DNA of 64,000 nucleotides. It comes from CBDAQA01 sp965198865 (GTDB taxonomy: Bacteria; Planctomycetota; Phycisphaerae; Tepidisphaerales; Tepidisphaeraceae). The notes under the pieces were generated by a model. That model saw only the letters and a list, made by a program, of their open reading frames with translations. It was not told where the DNA came from and ran no database searches. Shown in pieces: positions 6,747-15,057 of this stretch. The stretch spans positions 1-64,000 of the forward strand of contig CBDAQA010000002.1 of the NCBI GenBank assembly GCA_965198865.1. Direction: 5' to 3'. Numbering within the stretch: position 1 is the first letter of the stretch; the number at the start of each line of letters is the position of its first letter. The position numbers and the translations under genes were made by a program.

Positions 6747-7859
6747 ATGCATTCCTTCACGCGCGCGGCCCGGGCGGCCGGATTGAAATCACTCGCGATC
6801 CTGACGTTGGCCGTGACCTGCGCGGCGGGACCTGCGGCGGAGCCGGCGCCGGACTACTCGGGGGCGACGCAGGTGGCGCACATCCCGTTCGCCAACCGGG
6901 TCAACTTCGACCGGCTCGGGTCGATGGACGTGCGGGTGTCGATCAACGGCGGGCCGGCGATGTCGCTGGAGGTGGACACGGGGTCGGTGGGCGTGATCGT
7001 CGGGGTGGACCAGGTGCCGAACGTCGACCTGCACGGCCCGCCGGGGTCGATCGTGTACGTCAGCAGCGGGAACGAGCTGGACGGCGTCTGGACGCCGACC
7101 ACGATCACGTTCCTCGACGCCAAGGGGCCGGACGGCAAGCCGGTGACGGCCGAGCTGCCGGTGCTGGCGGCGCAGCGGTACCAGCACCACCCCGGCGCGG
7201 TGAACGGCCGTCCGGCGACCCCCGGCAAGCCGGCCGCCCCCGCTGCCGCGCCCAAGCCGACGACGCGGCCGCCGCACCCGGGGATGTTCGGCATCGGGTT
7301 CGCGCGCGGGGCCGACGCCCACCCGGAGCGGAACCCGTTCATCAACCTCACGCCGATGATCGCCGGCACCATGCGCCGCGGCTACACGATCACCCACGAC
7401 GGGTTCGACGTCGGCCTGGCACCCAAGAACACCGGCCCCGGCTACCTGTTCGAGAAGCTGGCCGAGCGACCGGTCTCGCCCGAGACGGCGAAGGTCCGGC
7501 CCGGCCTGCGCGACTGGCTCGACGGGCGCGGCAGCGTCACCGTCGGCGACGGCCAGCCCATCCCCGTCGGCATCCTCATGGACACCGGCCTGACCAACTT
7601 CATGATCGAGCTGCCCACCGTCACCGACAACGCCGACGTCGCCCCCGGCACGAAGGTCACCGTCGGCCTGCTCGGCGACCGGCTGCACTACGGCTTCGTC
7701 GCCGGCGACAAGGAGAACCCCCTCGCCCCGCGCCGCGTGACCTGGACCAACAAGAAGGACTTCGCCCTGCTCAACACCGGCATGAAGTCGCTGGCCGGCT
7801 ACGACTACCTGTACGACGCCGACGGCGGCTACCTCGGCCTGCGACCGACGCGGCCGTGA
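6747..7859 (+). CDS. Secreted pepsin-like aspartic protease-fold protein
   Basis: A 370-residue exported protein: signal peptide (SLAILTLAVTCAAGPAAE), then two lobes each with an aspartyl-protease D-T-G motif. Lobe one has LEVDTGSVGVIVG near residue 76; lobe two has ILMDTGLTNFMIELP near residue 285. A Pro/Ala linker (PATPGKPAAPAAAPKPTT) interrupts lobe one. MFGIGFARG and the paired DTG motifs are the features of bilobed pepsin-like enzymes; the second motif reads DTGL rather than DTGS/T, so activity is uncertain. ATG 6747 is preferred over GTG 6744 because TACGCT sits seven bases before it with no ribosome site. Confidence 0.68.
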   Translation: MHSFTRAARAAGLKSLAILTLAVTCAAGPAAEPAPDYSGATQVAHIPFANRVNFDRLGSMDVRVSINGGPAMSLEVDTGSVGVIVGVDQVPNVDLHGPPGSIVYVSSGNELDGVWTPTTITFLDAKGPDGKPVTAELPVLAAQRYQHHPGAVNGRPATPGKPAAPAAAPKPTTRPPHPGMFGIGFARGADAHPERNPFINLTPMIAGTMRRGYTITHDGFDVGLAPKNTGPGYLFEKLAERPVSPETAKVRPGLRDWLDGRGSVTVGDGQPIPVGILMDTGLTNFMIELPTVTDNADVAPGTKVTVGLLGDRLHYGFVAGDKENPLAPRRVTWTNKKDFALLNTGMKSLAGYDYLYDADGGYLGLRPTRP

Positions 7860-7900
7860 GAAAGGAAAAACGTTGGCTCACTGGGACCAATGTCGTGGAA

Positions 7901-8197
7901 TTAGTGCCGACCCCTGAGCTGCTGGTCGCGCGACTGCTTGTGATGCAGGACCGCGATCACTGAGATCAGGTCATCAGTGAGCGCAAAGTGGATCGCATAC
8001 GGAAAACGCTTCAGCAGGGCCCCACGCGCGGACCTCAAGATGATCGCGAACGACTCGGGTTGCTGCTCAGTGACGTTCAGCATCCGCCGGACCCCATCGA
8101 GAAAGTCGGCACCGAGCCCGGCCCGCTGGTTGTCGTACCACGCGGCTGCCGCGTCGATCTCAGTCTGGGCCTTGCGCCGGACGAGCGACGCTGTCAA
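7901..8197 (-). CDS. RelE/ParE-family toxin-like protein without visible antitoxin
   Basis: A 98-residue protein whose sequence follows the ParE pattern: RKAQTEIDAAAAWYDNQRAG, LGADFLDGVRRML, RSARGALLKRFPYAIHFALT, VIAVLHHKQS. ParE proteins poison DNA gyrase, RelE proteins cleave mRNA on ribosomes. TTG at 8197 is chosen because it gives the family's usual length; an ATG farther upstream at 8330 would add a foreign-looking N-terminus. No antitoxin gene lies immediately upstream, where it is normally found, so this may be an orphan or the remains of a decayed module. Confidence 0.65.
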   Translation of the reverse strand: MTASLVRRKAQTEIDAAAAWYDNQRAGLGADFLDGVRRMLNVTEQQPESFAIILRSARGALLKRFPYAIHFALTDDLISVIAVLHHKQSRDQQLRGRH

Positions 8198-8376
8198 GGA
8201 CGTCCAGGGCGACCATGGTGGCGATCGCAAGCCGACGGACGGGAGCACGCACAGTCGGCCGCAAACAACCTTTGCTGATGCGGCGGCGGCCTGATCGCCA
8301 GTCGGATCATCAGTGACGATGCACGCAATCATGCCGGGGCGGCCGAACAAGCTCGCTCGTCGTACACCATTCAACG

Positions 8377-8405
8377 AAAAACCGCCGGTCCCGGAGGACC
8401 GGCGG
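8377..8405 (-). terminator. Rho-independent terminator of the pilin-like gene
   Basis: A perfect 10-bp stem (CCGCCGGTCC / GGACCGGCGG) with a 4-base loop, followed on the minus strand by TTTTT. It lies about 70 bases after the stop of the gene at 8473-9390. Confidence 0.9.
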
Positions 8406-8472
8406 CGTTCAGGTGTGCGACGAGCGGCTGTACCGCGACGGGTCGAGACAAGCCCCGGGGTGACGGGCGGGA

Positions 8473-9390
8473 TTACTGGTTGATGAACCAGGCGACGCCG
8501 TTGGTCAGGTTGTTGGACGTGTGGCTGTAGCACGGCCCTTTGGGCAGCTGCCCGTTGTTGAACCCGTCGACGTGGGCGTCGCTCATCAGCACGTTGCAGA
8601 TGCCCTTGTTGGTCGCGTCGCCGGCCGTCACCAGGCTCTTGCTGTGGCGGAACTCGTAGGTGGCGGTGACGGTCGACCCGCTCGTGTGGGTGGGGCCCGA
8701 GGCGGCCGCCTGCATCCACACGCCGTCGTACAGCAGGACCAGGTTCGCCGGGTGGCGGCGGAAGTCGGTCACCTTGCGAAACGACTCCAGGCCGGCGTCG
8801 GTCAGGGCCTGGAGCGTGTAGGTCGTGTTCGGCAGGTAGTAGATCTTCATGCCCAGGTTGAGGTAGAGGTCGGGGTTGGAGCCGGCGCTGGTGTGGGCCG
8901 CGTCGGGGGTCCCGGACCAGGTCGCGTTGACGCCGTAGGTCGAGGTGACGCAGGCGTACGCGCTGGAGCCCAGGTGCAGCCGGTCCTGTAGCAGCGGGGA
9001 GTAGGCGTAGTTGTTGGGGTTCACCGCCCCGTCCGGGCAGCTGATGACCGACCGGGGCAGCGGTGCCCCAGCCACCGGGGCCACATCGGTGGTGACGATC
9101 GGCAGGTACCCGCCGGCCATGAGGATCGAGCACCACATGTCCGACGCGCTGGTCGGGCCACCGCTCTTGCTCGCCTGGAGGTACTGGGCCGGCACCCACA
9201 GGCCGTGGTTGTCGTTCGCGTACGTCGTCATGGCCAGCCCGATCTGGTGCAGGTTCGACTTGCACGTGACCGACTTGGCGTTCTCCCGGGCCCGCCCCAG
9301 CGCCGGCAACAGGATGCCGATCAGCAGCGCGATGATGCCGATCACAACCAGCAGCTCAACCAACGTGAAGCCAGTGCGGTTCCGTTTCAT
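8473..9390 (-). CDS. Type IV pilin-like protein of the planctomycete prepilin family
   Basis: A 305-residue protein. It opens with a textbook prepilin signal (MKRNRTGFTLVELLVVIGII, with Glu at +5) followed by the ALGRAREN..K..TCKSNLHQIG stretch found in the large planctomycete pilin-like family. The C-terminal part has the DAHVDGFN (H..DG-type) ending. Prepilin peptidase would cleave G|F and methylate the phenylalanine. ATG 9390 is chosen because AGGAG lies 7 bases upstream. A strong terminator follows. Such proteins occur in dozens of copies in these genomes; their cell-surface role is not settled. Confidence 0.9.
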   Translation of the reverse strand: MKRNRTGFTLVELLVVIGIIALLIGILLPALGRARENAKSVTCKSNLHQIGLAMTTYANDNHGLWVPAQYLQASKSGGPTSASDMWCSILMAGGYLPIVTTDVAPVAGAPLPRSVISCPDGAVNPNNYAYSPLLQDRLHLGSSAYACVTSTYGVNATWSGTPDAAHTSAGSNPDLYLNLGMKIYYLPNTTYTLQALTDAGLESFRKVTDFRRHPANLVLLYDGVWMQAAASGPTHTSGSTVTATYEFRHSKSLVTAGDATNKGICNVLMSDAHVDGFNNGQLPKGPCYSHTSNNLTNGVAWFINQ

Positions 9391-9503
9391 CACTATCTCC
9401 TGTGCCCACAAGGGGCCGTGGCGGCGTCTCTAGGATGCGGGGATCGGGGTTCGCTTTGCTCGTCTGTACACCCGTTACGTTAAACCCCACATAGGGTGAA
9501 GTC

Positions 9504-9533
9504 TTGACAGTTCGCGCATAAGTTTCGCACAAT
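9504..9533 (+). promoter_or_regulatory. Probable promoter of the XylR-type regulator
   Basis: TTGACA at 9504-9509, an 18-base spacer and CACAAT at 9528-9533. Transcription would start about 20 bases before the ATG at 9559. It lies in the divergent region shared with the pilin-like gene. Confidence 0.5.
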
Positions 9534-9558
9534 TGCGGCATCCAGCTCAGGGTGCCAG

Positions 9559-10689
9559 ATGTGGAACGTTCAGATCTACGTGGACACCGCCGGCGGGGGC
9601 ATGGGCATCCGCCACGGCATCGCACAGTACGCCCAGCGGCACGGGGCGTGGCGGTTCTCGACCGGGCGGAGCCCCAACGACACCCACGCCCTCGATGGCC
9701 TGCACGGCGTGATCGCCCAGGCGTGGGACGAGGCGACCTTCGCCACGTTCGCCGACCGGCGGATCCCGGTGGTCGACGTGTCGAACCAAACGCTGGTTGG
9801 CCGGTTCCCCAAGATCCTGCGCGACAACGCCGGCTCCGGTCGGGCCGCGGCCGACCACCTGCTCGGGCAGGGGCTGCGGCACTTCGCCGTGCTGTCCGGG
9901 TACGAGCACGAGGGGTTCCAGCTGCGGGCCGACGCCTTTGCCGACCGGATCGCCGGGTCGGGTGCCGCCCCGTGCGTGCGGGTCCGCTCGTTTCGCCACC
10001 CCGCGATCTTCAGTGACGCCGGCGAGGAGCAGTACCTGTCCGAGGCGCTGGCGCAGCTGCCCCGGCCGCTGGGGCTGTTCGCCGTCAGCGACGCGCAGGC
10101 GACGTCGGTGCTGGTCGCCGCGAAGTTGGCCGGGCTCCGCGTGCCCGACGACGTGGCCGTGGTCGGGGTCGACAACGCGCAGGAGATGTGCGACCTGAGC
10201 GACCCGCCGCTGACCAGCGTCGACCTGAACGCCGAGCGCATCGGGTACGAGGCGGCGAAGCTGCTGGCGTCGCTGATGGCGGGGGCGGCGGCGCCGGCGG
10301 TGAACCAGGTGGTGGCGATCGGGGGGCTGGTGGCGCGGTCGTCGTCGGACGTGCTGGCGATCGACGACGCCGAGGTGGTGTCGGCCGCCCGGCACATCCG
10401 CAAGCACGCGATCGAGGGGATCGGCGTCGACGACGTGCTGGCCGAGGTGCCGCTCTCGCGCCGCATGCTCGAGCGCCGGTTCCGCCGGGCCCTGGGTCGC
10501 AGCATCCACCAGGAGATCCAGCTGGTCCGGCTCACCCATGCCAAGGGGTTGCTCGCCCAGACCGACCTGAGCATGCTCCAGGTCGCCCACGCCGCAGGGT
10601 TCACGTCGCAGTCGTACTTCGGCCGGGCGTTCGCCAAGGAGACGGGACGCACGCCGCTCGCCTACCGGCGGGAGCACCGGGCCCCGTAG
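9559..10689 (+). CDS. XylR/AraC-family sugar-responsive regulator
   Basis: A 376-residue protein in the XylR layout: a LacI-like periplasmic-binding-protein sensor domain (residues about 3-265; IPVVDVS, GRAAADHLLGQGLRHFAVLSG, GLFAVSDAQATSVL, VPDDVAVVGVDNAQEMC) fused to an AraC double helix-turn-helix (about 275-376; SRRMLERRFRRALGRSIHQE, MLQVAHAAGFTSQSYFGRAF). Such proteins bind a sugar directly and activate catabolic genes. Position just upstream of kduI-kduD-GH105-transporter suggests a uronate ligand and control of that cluster; this is inference from context. Confidence 0.88.
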   Translation: MWNVQIYVDTAGGGMGIRHGIAQYAQRHGAWRFSTGRSPNDTHALDGLHGVIAQAWDEATFATFADRRIPVVDVSNQTLVGRFPKILRDNAGSGRAAADHLLGQGLRHFAVLSGYEHEGFQLRADAFADRIAGSGAAPCVRVRSFRHPAIFSDAGEEQYLSEALAQLPRPLGLFAVSDAQATSVLVAAKLAGLRVPDDVAVVGVDNAQEMCDLSDPPLTSVDLNAERIGYEAAKLLASLMAGAAAPAVNQVVAIGGLVARSSSDVLAIDDAEVVSAARHIRKHAIEGIGVDDVLAEVPLSRRMLERRFRRALGRSIHQEIQLVRLTHAKGLLAQTDLSMLQVAHAAGFTSQSYFGRAFAKETGRTPLAYRREHRAP

Positions 10690-10746
10690 ACTCCACCCCC
10701 GGCTTCAACAGGAGCCGCAATGGGGTGTAATTCGAAGATATAAGGA

Positions 10747-10752
10747 TATAAT
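10747..10752 (+). promoter_or_regulatory. Consensus -10 box upstream of kduI
   Basis: TATAAT in an unusually AT-rich island (10725-10755) of this GC-rich region, with the near-repeat GATATAAGGATATAAT. No good -35 is present at 17 bases, as expected for an activator-dependent promoter. The AraC-type regulator just upstream is the obvious candidate activator. Confidence 0.5.
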
Positions 10753-10856
10753 AACGACTGACGGTGGGGTCTTGGACGTGGCCAAGCCGTGTCGATAAGG
10801 TGGGCCAAACGCGCGGTCGGGCGATCGTGCCGGCCGGGCGTCTCACCCTCCTCCGG

Positions 10857-11696
10857 ATGCTTCGCATGACCCCGTACCTGATGGCCGATCCGGTTCGCAC
10901 CGCTGGGATGACCACGGCCGAGCTGCGCGCCTGCTTTCTGGTCGAGGACCTGTTCGCCCCCGGCGTGGTCCGCATGGCCTACTGCGACGCCGACCGCGCG
11001 GTGGTCGGCGCGGCCGTGCCGACCGCCGAGCCGCTGTCGCTCGAAGGCGACGCCGCCCTGCGGTCGGCCTACTTCGCCGAGCGGCGCGAGGTCGGCGTCT
11101 TCAACGTCGGCGCGCCCGGCACGGTCACGGTCGACGGCCAGCCCTACGAGCTGGCGAACCTGGATGCCCTGTACGTCAGCCGCGGCAGCAGGGACGTCCG
11201 CTTCACCTCCGCCGACCCGGCCAACCCGGCGGCGTTCTACCTGCTCAGCTACCCCGCCCACGCGCCGCACCCGACGACGCGGATCAAGCGGTCCAGCATC
11301 GAGCCGCTGAAGCTCGGCTCCGAGGCGACGTGCAACAGGCGGTCGCTGTACAAGTACATCCACCCGGGCGGCGTGCAGAGCTGCCAGCTGGTGATGGGGT
11401 TCACGCAGATGGAGGTCGGCTCGGTCTGGAACACGATGCCGCCCCACACGCACGCCCGGCGGTCGGAGGTCTACCTGTACTTCAACGTGCCCGCCGACAG
11501 CCGCGTGTTCCACCTGATGGGCGACCCGGCCGAGACGCGCCACCTCGTGGTGGCCGACCGGCAGGCGGTCCTGTCCCCCAGTTGGTCGATCCACAGCGGC
11601 GTCGGCACCGCCGCCTACGCCTTCTGCTGGGGCATGGGCGGCGAGAACCAGGCGTTCGACGACATGGACCCGGCGCCGCTGGCCACGCTGCGGTGA
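10857..11696 (+). CDS. kduI: 5-dehydro-4-deoxy-D-glucuronate isomerase
   Basis: A 279-residue cupin enzyme that converts 5-keto-4-deoxyuronate, released from unsaturated pectin oligomers, to 2,5-diketo-3-deoxygluconate. The metal-binding set is visible: MPPHTHARRSEVYLYF (two His and Glu) and WSIHSGVGT (His). The family end WGMGGENQAFDDMD is intact. Length matches KduI (about 278). ATG 10857 or 10866 could be the start; neither has a strong ribosome site. It is first in the kduI-kduD-GH105-MFS series and hands its product to KduD. Confidence 0.95.
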   Translation: MLRMTPYLMADPVRTAGMTTAELRACFLVEDLFAPGVVRMAYCDADRAVVGAAVPTAEPLSLEGDAALRSAYFAERREVGVFNVGAPGTVTVDGQPYELANLDALYVSRGSRDVRFTSADPANPAAFYLLSYPAHAPHPTTRIKRSSIEPLKLGSEATCNRRSLYKYIHPGGVQSCQLVMGFTQMEVGSVWNTMPPHTHARRSEVYLYFNVPADSRVFHLMGDPAETRHLVVADRQAVLSPSWSIHSGVGTAAYAFCWGMGGENQAFDDMDPAPLATLR

Positions 11697-11712
11697 GGGC
11701 AGAAGAGGTCAA

Positions 11713-11877
11713 CCGCGGAGGCACGGAGACACGGAGCAGAGCTGGAACCACAGATGCACACCGATGCACACTGATCATTCGCATTAGTTCACTTCTGATC
11801 GGTGTGCATCCGTGTGCATCTGTGGTTCCATAGTTTTCTTTTCTGTTCTTCTCCGTGTCTCCGTGCCTCCGTGGTGG
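11713..11877. repeat. Nested double inverted repeat (GGAGGCACGGAG / ACAGATGCACACC families)
   Basis: Outer arms CCGCGGAGGCACGGAGACAC and the inverse at 11851-11877 enclose inner arms GGAACCACAGATGCACACCG (11744-11775) and their inverse (11797-11829). The whole can fold as one long interrupted hairpin between kduI and kduD. The outer-arm sequence recurs at 14829-14857 and 14874-14901. Confidence 0.85.
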
Positions 11878-11897
11878 ATAAGTCTTCGGTAGTCAAA

Positions 11898-12665
11898 ATG
11901 ATCACCGACCTCTTCAAACTCACCGGCAAGACCGCGTTGGTCACCGGGTGCAAGCGCGGCATTGGCAGGGCGATCGCCGTTGCCCTGGCCGAGGCGGGGG
12001 CGGACGTGATCGGCGTGAGCGCGACGCTGGACCCCGACGGCGGCGACGTCGGCCGGGCCGTGGTGGCGGCGGGGCGGTCGTTCCGCGGGTACGCCTGCGA
12101 CTTCGGCGATCGGGCGGCCCTGTACGCCTTCATCAAGCAGGTGCAGGCCGAGGTTCCGGCGATCGACATCCTGGTGAACAACGCCGGCACGATCCGCCGG
12201 CGTCCCGCGGCCGAGCATCCCGACGAGGACTGGGACGCCGTGGTCGAGATCAACCTGAACGCGCAGTTCATACTGACGCGCGAGCTGGGCAAGCGCATGC
12301 TGGCCCGCGGGTCGGGCAAGGTGGTGTTCACCGCGTCGCTGCTCAGCTTCCAGGGCGGCCTGACGGTGCCGGGCTACGCCGCCAGCAAGGGCGGGATCGC
12401 GCAGCTGACCAAGGCGTTGGCCAACGAGTGGGCGGGGCAGGGCGTGAACGTGAACGCGATCGCGCCGGGGTACATCACGACCGACAACACCGCCGCCCTG
12501 CAGGCCGACGCCGACCGCAGCGCGTCGATCCTGACCCGCATCCCCGCCGGCCGGTGGGGCACGCCCGCCGACCTGGCGGGGGCGGCCGTGTTCCTGTGCA
12601 GCCCGGCGGCGGCGTACGTCCACGGGACCATCCTGCCGGTGGACGGTGGGTGGCTGGGGCGCTGA
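11898..12665 (+). CDS. kduD: 2-dehydro-3-deoxy-D-gluconate 5-dehydrogenase (SDR)
   Basis: A 255-residue short-chain dehydrogenase that reduces 2,5-diketo-3-deoxygluconate to KDG, the step after KduI. It has the cofactor motif TGCKRGIG near residue 14, NNAG at about 93, catalytic Ser in SLLSFQGG and YAASK at about 157. KduD-specific openings (LFKLTGKTALVTG) and the end ILPVDGGWLGR are present. ATG 11898 is the start that matches the family; open frame farther upstream runs through the repeat and is not protein-like. KDG kinase and aldolase are not in the window. Confidence 0.92.
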   Translation: MITDLFKLTGKTALVTGCKRGIGRAIAVALAEAGADVIGVSATLDPDGGDVGRAVVAAGRSFRGYACDFGDRAALYAFIKQVQAEVPAIDILVNNAGTIRRRPAAEHPDEDWDAVVEINLNAQFILTRELGKRMLARGSGKVVFTASLLSFQGGLTVPGYAASKGGIAQLTKALANEWAGQGVNVNAIAPGYITTDNTAALQADADRSASILTRIPAGRWGTPADLAGAAVFLCSPAAAYVHGTILPVDGGWLGR

Positions 12666-12676
12666 CCCCACCTCCG

Positions 12677-12739
12677 TTAGCCCCCCGCTCCGCGGGGGTT
12701 CTTCGGAATGAACATGAAGCCCGCAGAGCGCGGGGCTAA
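12677..12739. repeat. Palindromic element TTAGCCCCCCGCTCCGCGG family
   Basis: Left arm TTAGCCCCCCGCTCCGCGGG and right arm CCCGCAGAGCGCGGGGCTAA, between kduD and the GH105 gene. Related to the right arm of 47638-47697 and, more distantly, to the element inside smc. Confidence 0.72.
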
Positions 12740-12755
12740 TGAAGGTAGTCAGATC

Positions 12756-14720
12756 ATGATGCGACGTTCACACCCACTGGCCCTGTGTTCACTCCTCGCC
12801 CTTTGCGCCGCCGCCGCCCCGGCCACGCCGCCCGACCCGGCGCAGGTGCTGGCCGAGGCCGAGCGCGTCGCCGATGCGCAGCTGCCGCTGCTGGTCGAGA
12901 AGGGCAAGCTCGACTGGCGGTGGGGCGTGCTCGACGCGGGGCTGGCCGACTTCGCCCGCGTGTCGGCGTCGGGCGACCGGTACCGGCGAGCGCTGCTGTC
13001 CCAGGCCGACCACGCGGGGTGGACGCCGCCCACCACGATCAAGAAGAACCCGTTCCACGCCGACGACGTCTGCATCGCCCAGGCTTGGATCGCGCTGGAC
13101 GGCGCCCACCCCGACCCGGCGAGGGTCGCGCCGATGAAGGGGCGGCTCGACGCGCTGGTCGATCACCTGAACCGCCCGGGTGCCGAGCGCGAGAAGCTCA
13201 CCTGGTGGTGGTGCGACGCCCTGTTCATGGCCCCGCCGGCGCTGGCGCAGATGTCGGCCGCCACGGGGGATCGCAAGTACATCGACGCGATGGACCGCGA
13301 GTTCTGGCGCACCGCCGCGGCCCTGTACGACCCGGCCGAGCACCTGTTCTACCGCGACGCGCGCTTCGTCGGGAAGCCCGACGAGGATGGCAAGAAGGTG
13401 TTCTGGGCGCGCGGCAACGGCTGGGTCTCCGGCGGGCTGGTGCGCATCCTGCAGGCGATGCCGGTCGACTACCCGGCCCGGCCGAAGTACGAGGCGCTGT
13501 TCAAGGACATGATGGCCCGCCTCGCCCCGCTGCAGCACGCCGACGGCACCTGGCACGCGTCGCTGCTGAACCCGGGCGCCTACCCCGAGCCCGAGACCAG
13601 CGGCACCGCCTTCTACACCTACGCCATCGCGTGGGGGATTAACCACGGGCTGCTGGGATCGGACGCCTACCTGCCGCACGTGGTGAAGGGGTGGGACGCG
13701 CTGCTGCGGACCCGTCGGCCCGACGGCCTGCCCGGCTCCGTGCAGGGCGTGGCCGACCGGCCCGGTCCCACCCAGGTCGACGGCACCCAGCCCTACGCCA
13801 CCGGCGCCGTGCTGATGGCCGCCATTGAGGTGAAGCAGTTGGCCGGTGTCCATGCCGAGGTGCCACCGATGCCCGACCACCCGCTGTTCCTCGCCACCAC
13901 GCCGCCCAAGCCGAAGTTCCCCGTCGTGCCCGATCCCCCGGCCGGCACGGTCGCCTACGCCCGGTTCGTCCCCGAGCGCATGGACGACCTGGCCTGGGAG
14001 AACGACAAGATCGCCCACCGCATCTACGGCCCCGCCCTGGAGCACAACCCCAAGGAGCACAGCGGCAGCGGCATCGACGTCTGGGTGAAGAAGGTCCGCG
14101 AGCCCGTCATCAACGAGTGGTACCGCAGCAACCGCTACCACAAGGATCGCGGCACCGGCCTGGACTTCTACGAGGTCGGCCACAGCCGCGGCGACGGCGG
14201 GCTGGGCGTGTGGGACGCGGGGAAGCTGTACGTCTCGAAGGACTTCACCGAGTACCAGATCCTCGACCTCGGCAACGACGAGTGCGGCTTCACGCTCGCC
14301 TACGCCCCCTGGGACTGCAACGGTCGCCGCGTCTGGGAGCACCGCAAGCAGACCCTCAAGGCGGGCTCCAACCTGGACCGCATCGAGTCGACGCTCGACA
14401 GCGACAAGCCGGGCGAGATCATCGTCGGCATCGGGCTGGCCAAGCGCGACGGCAAGGGCGGGCACGTGCTCCAGGACAAGGAGCATGGCATCCTCTCCTA
14501 CTGGCAGCCGCCCGAGAAGGACGGCACGATCGGCGTCGGCGTCGTCGTCGACCCGGCCAGCATCGTGCAGTTCGCCGAGGACGACCTGAACTACCTGGTG
14601 CTGGTCCGCGCCACCGCCGGCAAGCCGTTCGTCTACCACGCCGGCGCCTGCTGGGACCGCGGGCTGGACTTCAAGACGGCCGACCAGTGGGAGCAGTACC
14701 TGAAGTCGTTCAAAGACTAA
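12756..14720 (+). CDS. Exported GH105 unsaturated rhamnogalacturonyl hydrolase fused to DUF4861
   Basis: A 654-residue protein with a signal peptide (LALCSLLALCAAAAPAT). Residues about 25-365 are a GH105 (YteR-like) alpha/alpha barrel: KLDWRWGVLDAGL, WWWCDALFMAPPALAQ with the catalytic-type Asp, FWARGNGWVSGGLVRIL, DGTWHASLLNP, ETSGTAFYTYAIAWG. Residues about 390-650 match DUF4861 (FVPERMDDLAWENDKIAHRI, YHKDRGTGLDFYEVGHS). GH105 enzymes remove unsaturated galacturonate from rhamnogalacturonan fragments, which gives the KduI substrate. The fusion to DUF4861 suggests that domain also works on pectin pieces. GAAGG lies ten bases before the ATG. Confidence 0.9.
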   Translation: MMRRSHPLALCSLLALCAAAAPATPPDPAQVLAEAERVADAQLPLLVEKGKLDWRWGVLDAGLADFARVSASGDRYRRALLSQADHAGWTPPTTIKKNPFHADDVCIAQAWIALDGAHPDPARVAPMKGRLDALVDHLNRPGAEREKLTWWWCDALFMAPPALAQMSAATGDRKYIDAMDREFWRTAAALYDPAEHLFYRDARFVGKPDEDGKKVFWARGNGWVSGGLVRILQAMPVDYPARPKYEALFKDMMARLAPLQHADGTWHASLLNPGAYPEPETSGTAFYTYAIAWGINHGLLGSDAYLPHVVKGWDALLRTRRPDGLPGSVQGVADRPGPTQVDGTQPYATGAVLMAAIEVKQLAGVHAEVPPMPDHPLFLATTPPKPKFPVVPDPPAGTVAYARFVPERMDDLAWENDKIAHRIYGPALEHNPKEHSGSGIDVWVKKVREPVINEWYRSNRYHKDRGTGLDFYEVGHSRGDGGLGVWDAGKLYVSKDFTEYQILDLGNDECGFTLAYAPWDCNGRRVWEHRKQTLKAGSNLDRIESTLDSDKPGEIIVGIGLAKRDGKGGHVLQDKEHGILSYWQPPEKDGTIGVGVVVDPASIVQFAEDDLNYLVLVRATAGKPFVYHAGACWDRGLDFKTADQWEQYLKSFKD

Positions 14721-14732
14721 TTCGAGAAGAAT

Positions 14733-15017
14733 CTCAACCGCGAAGACGCGAAGGCGCGAAGGTAGGACGAAGGGGGGAAAATGGCCCGAGGTCCAACGGA
14801 ACGCTTTGAAAAACCCAAGGCAGATTTACCCCGGAGGCACGGAGACACGGAGAAGAGGTCGAACAACAGCGATTTCTCCGTGTCGCCGTGCCTCCGTGGT
14901 GAGTCCGTTCTGGTTTTTCAAACATCTCAACGGCTCAAATTGATCAGATGATGTCAGGTCCGCGCCGCCACTTGATCTGTGGTTGGCACTTCGTCCTACC
15001 TTCGCGTCTTCGTGGTT
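14733..15017. repeat. Triple nested inverted repeat, about 285 bp
   Basis: Outer arms AACCGCGAAGACGCGAAGGC and following bases (14733-14772) pair with 14989-15017. Middle arms around GAACGCTTTGAAAAACC pair with GGTTTTTCAAA (14911-14921). Inner arms CCGGAGGCACGGAGACACGG (14830-14857) pair with 14874-14901. It fills the whole gap between the GH105 gene and the transporter; no gene is seen. Confidence 0.85.
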
Positions 15018-15057
15018 CAAAACGCTTCGCCTTTGATCCATCCATTCGGCAGCCCCC

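Noticed and set aside
11802..11897. An upstream extension of KduD
   Set aside because: The frame is open, but it translates the arm of the nested repeat (CIRVHLW...SSPCLRASVV); the family start is at 11898.
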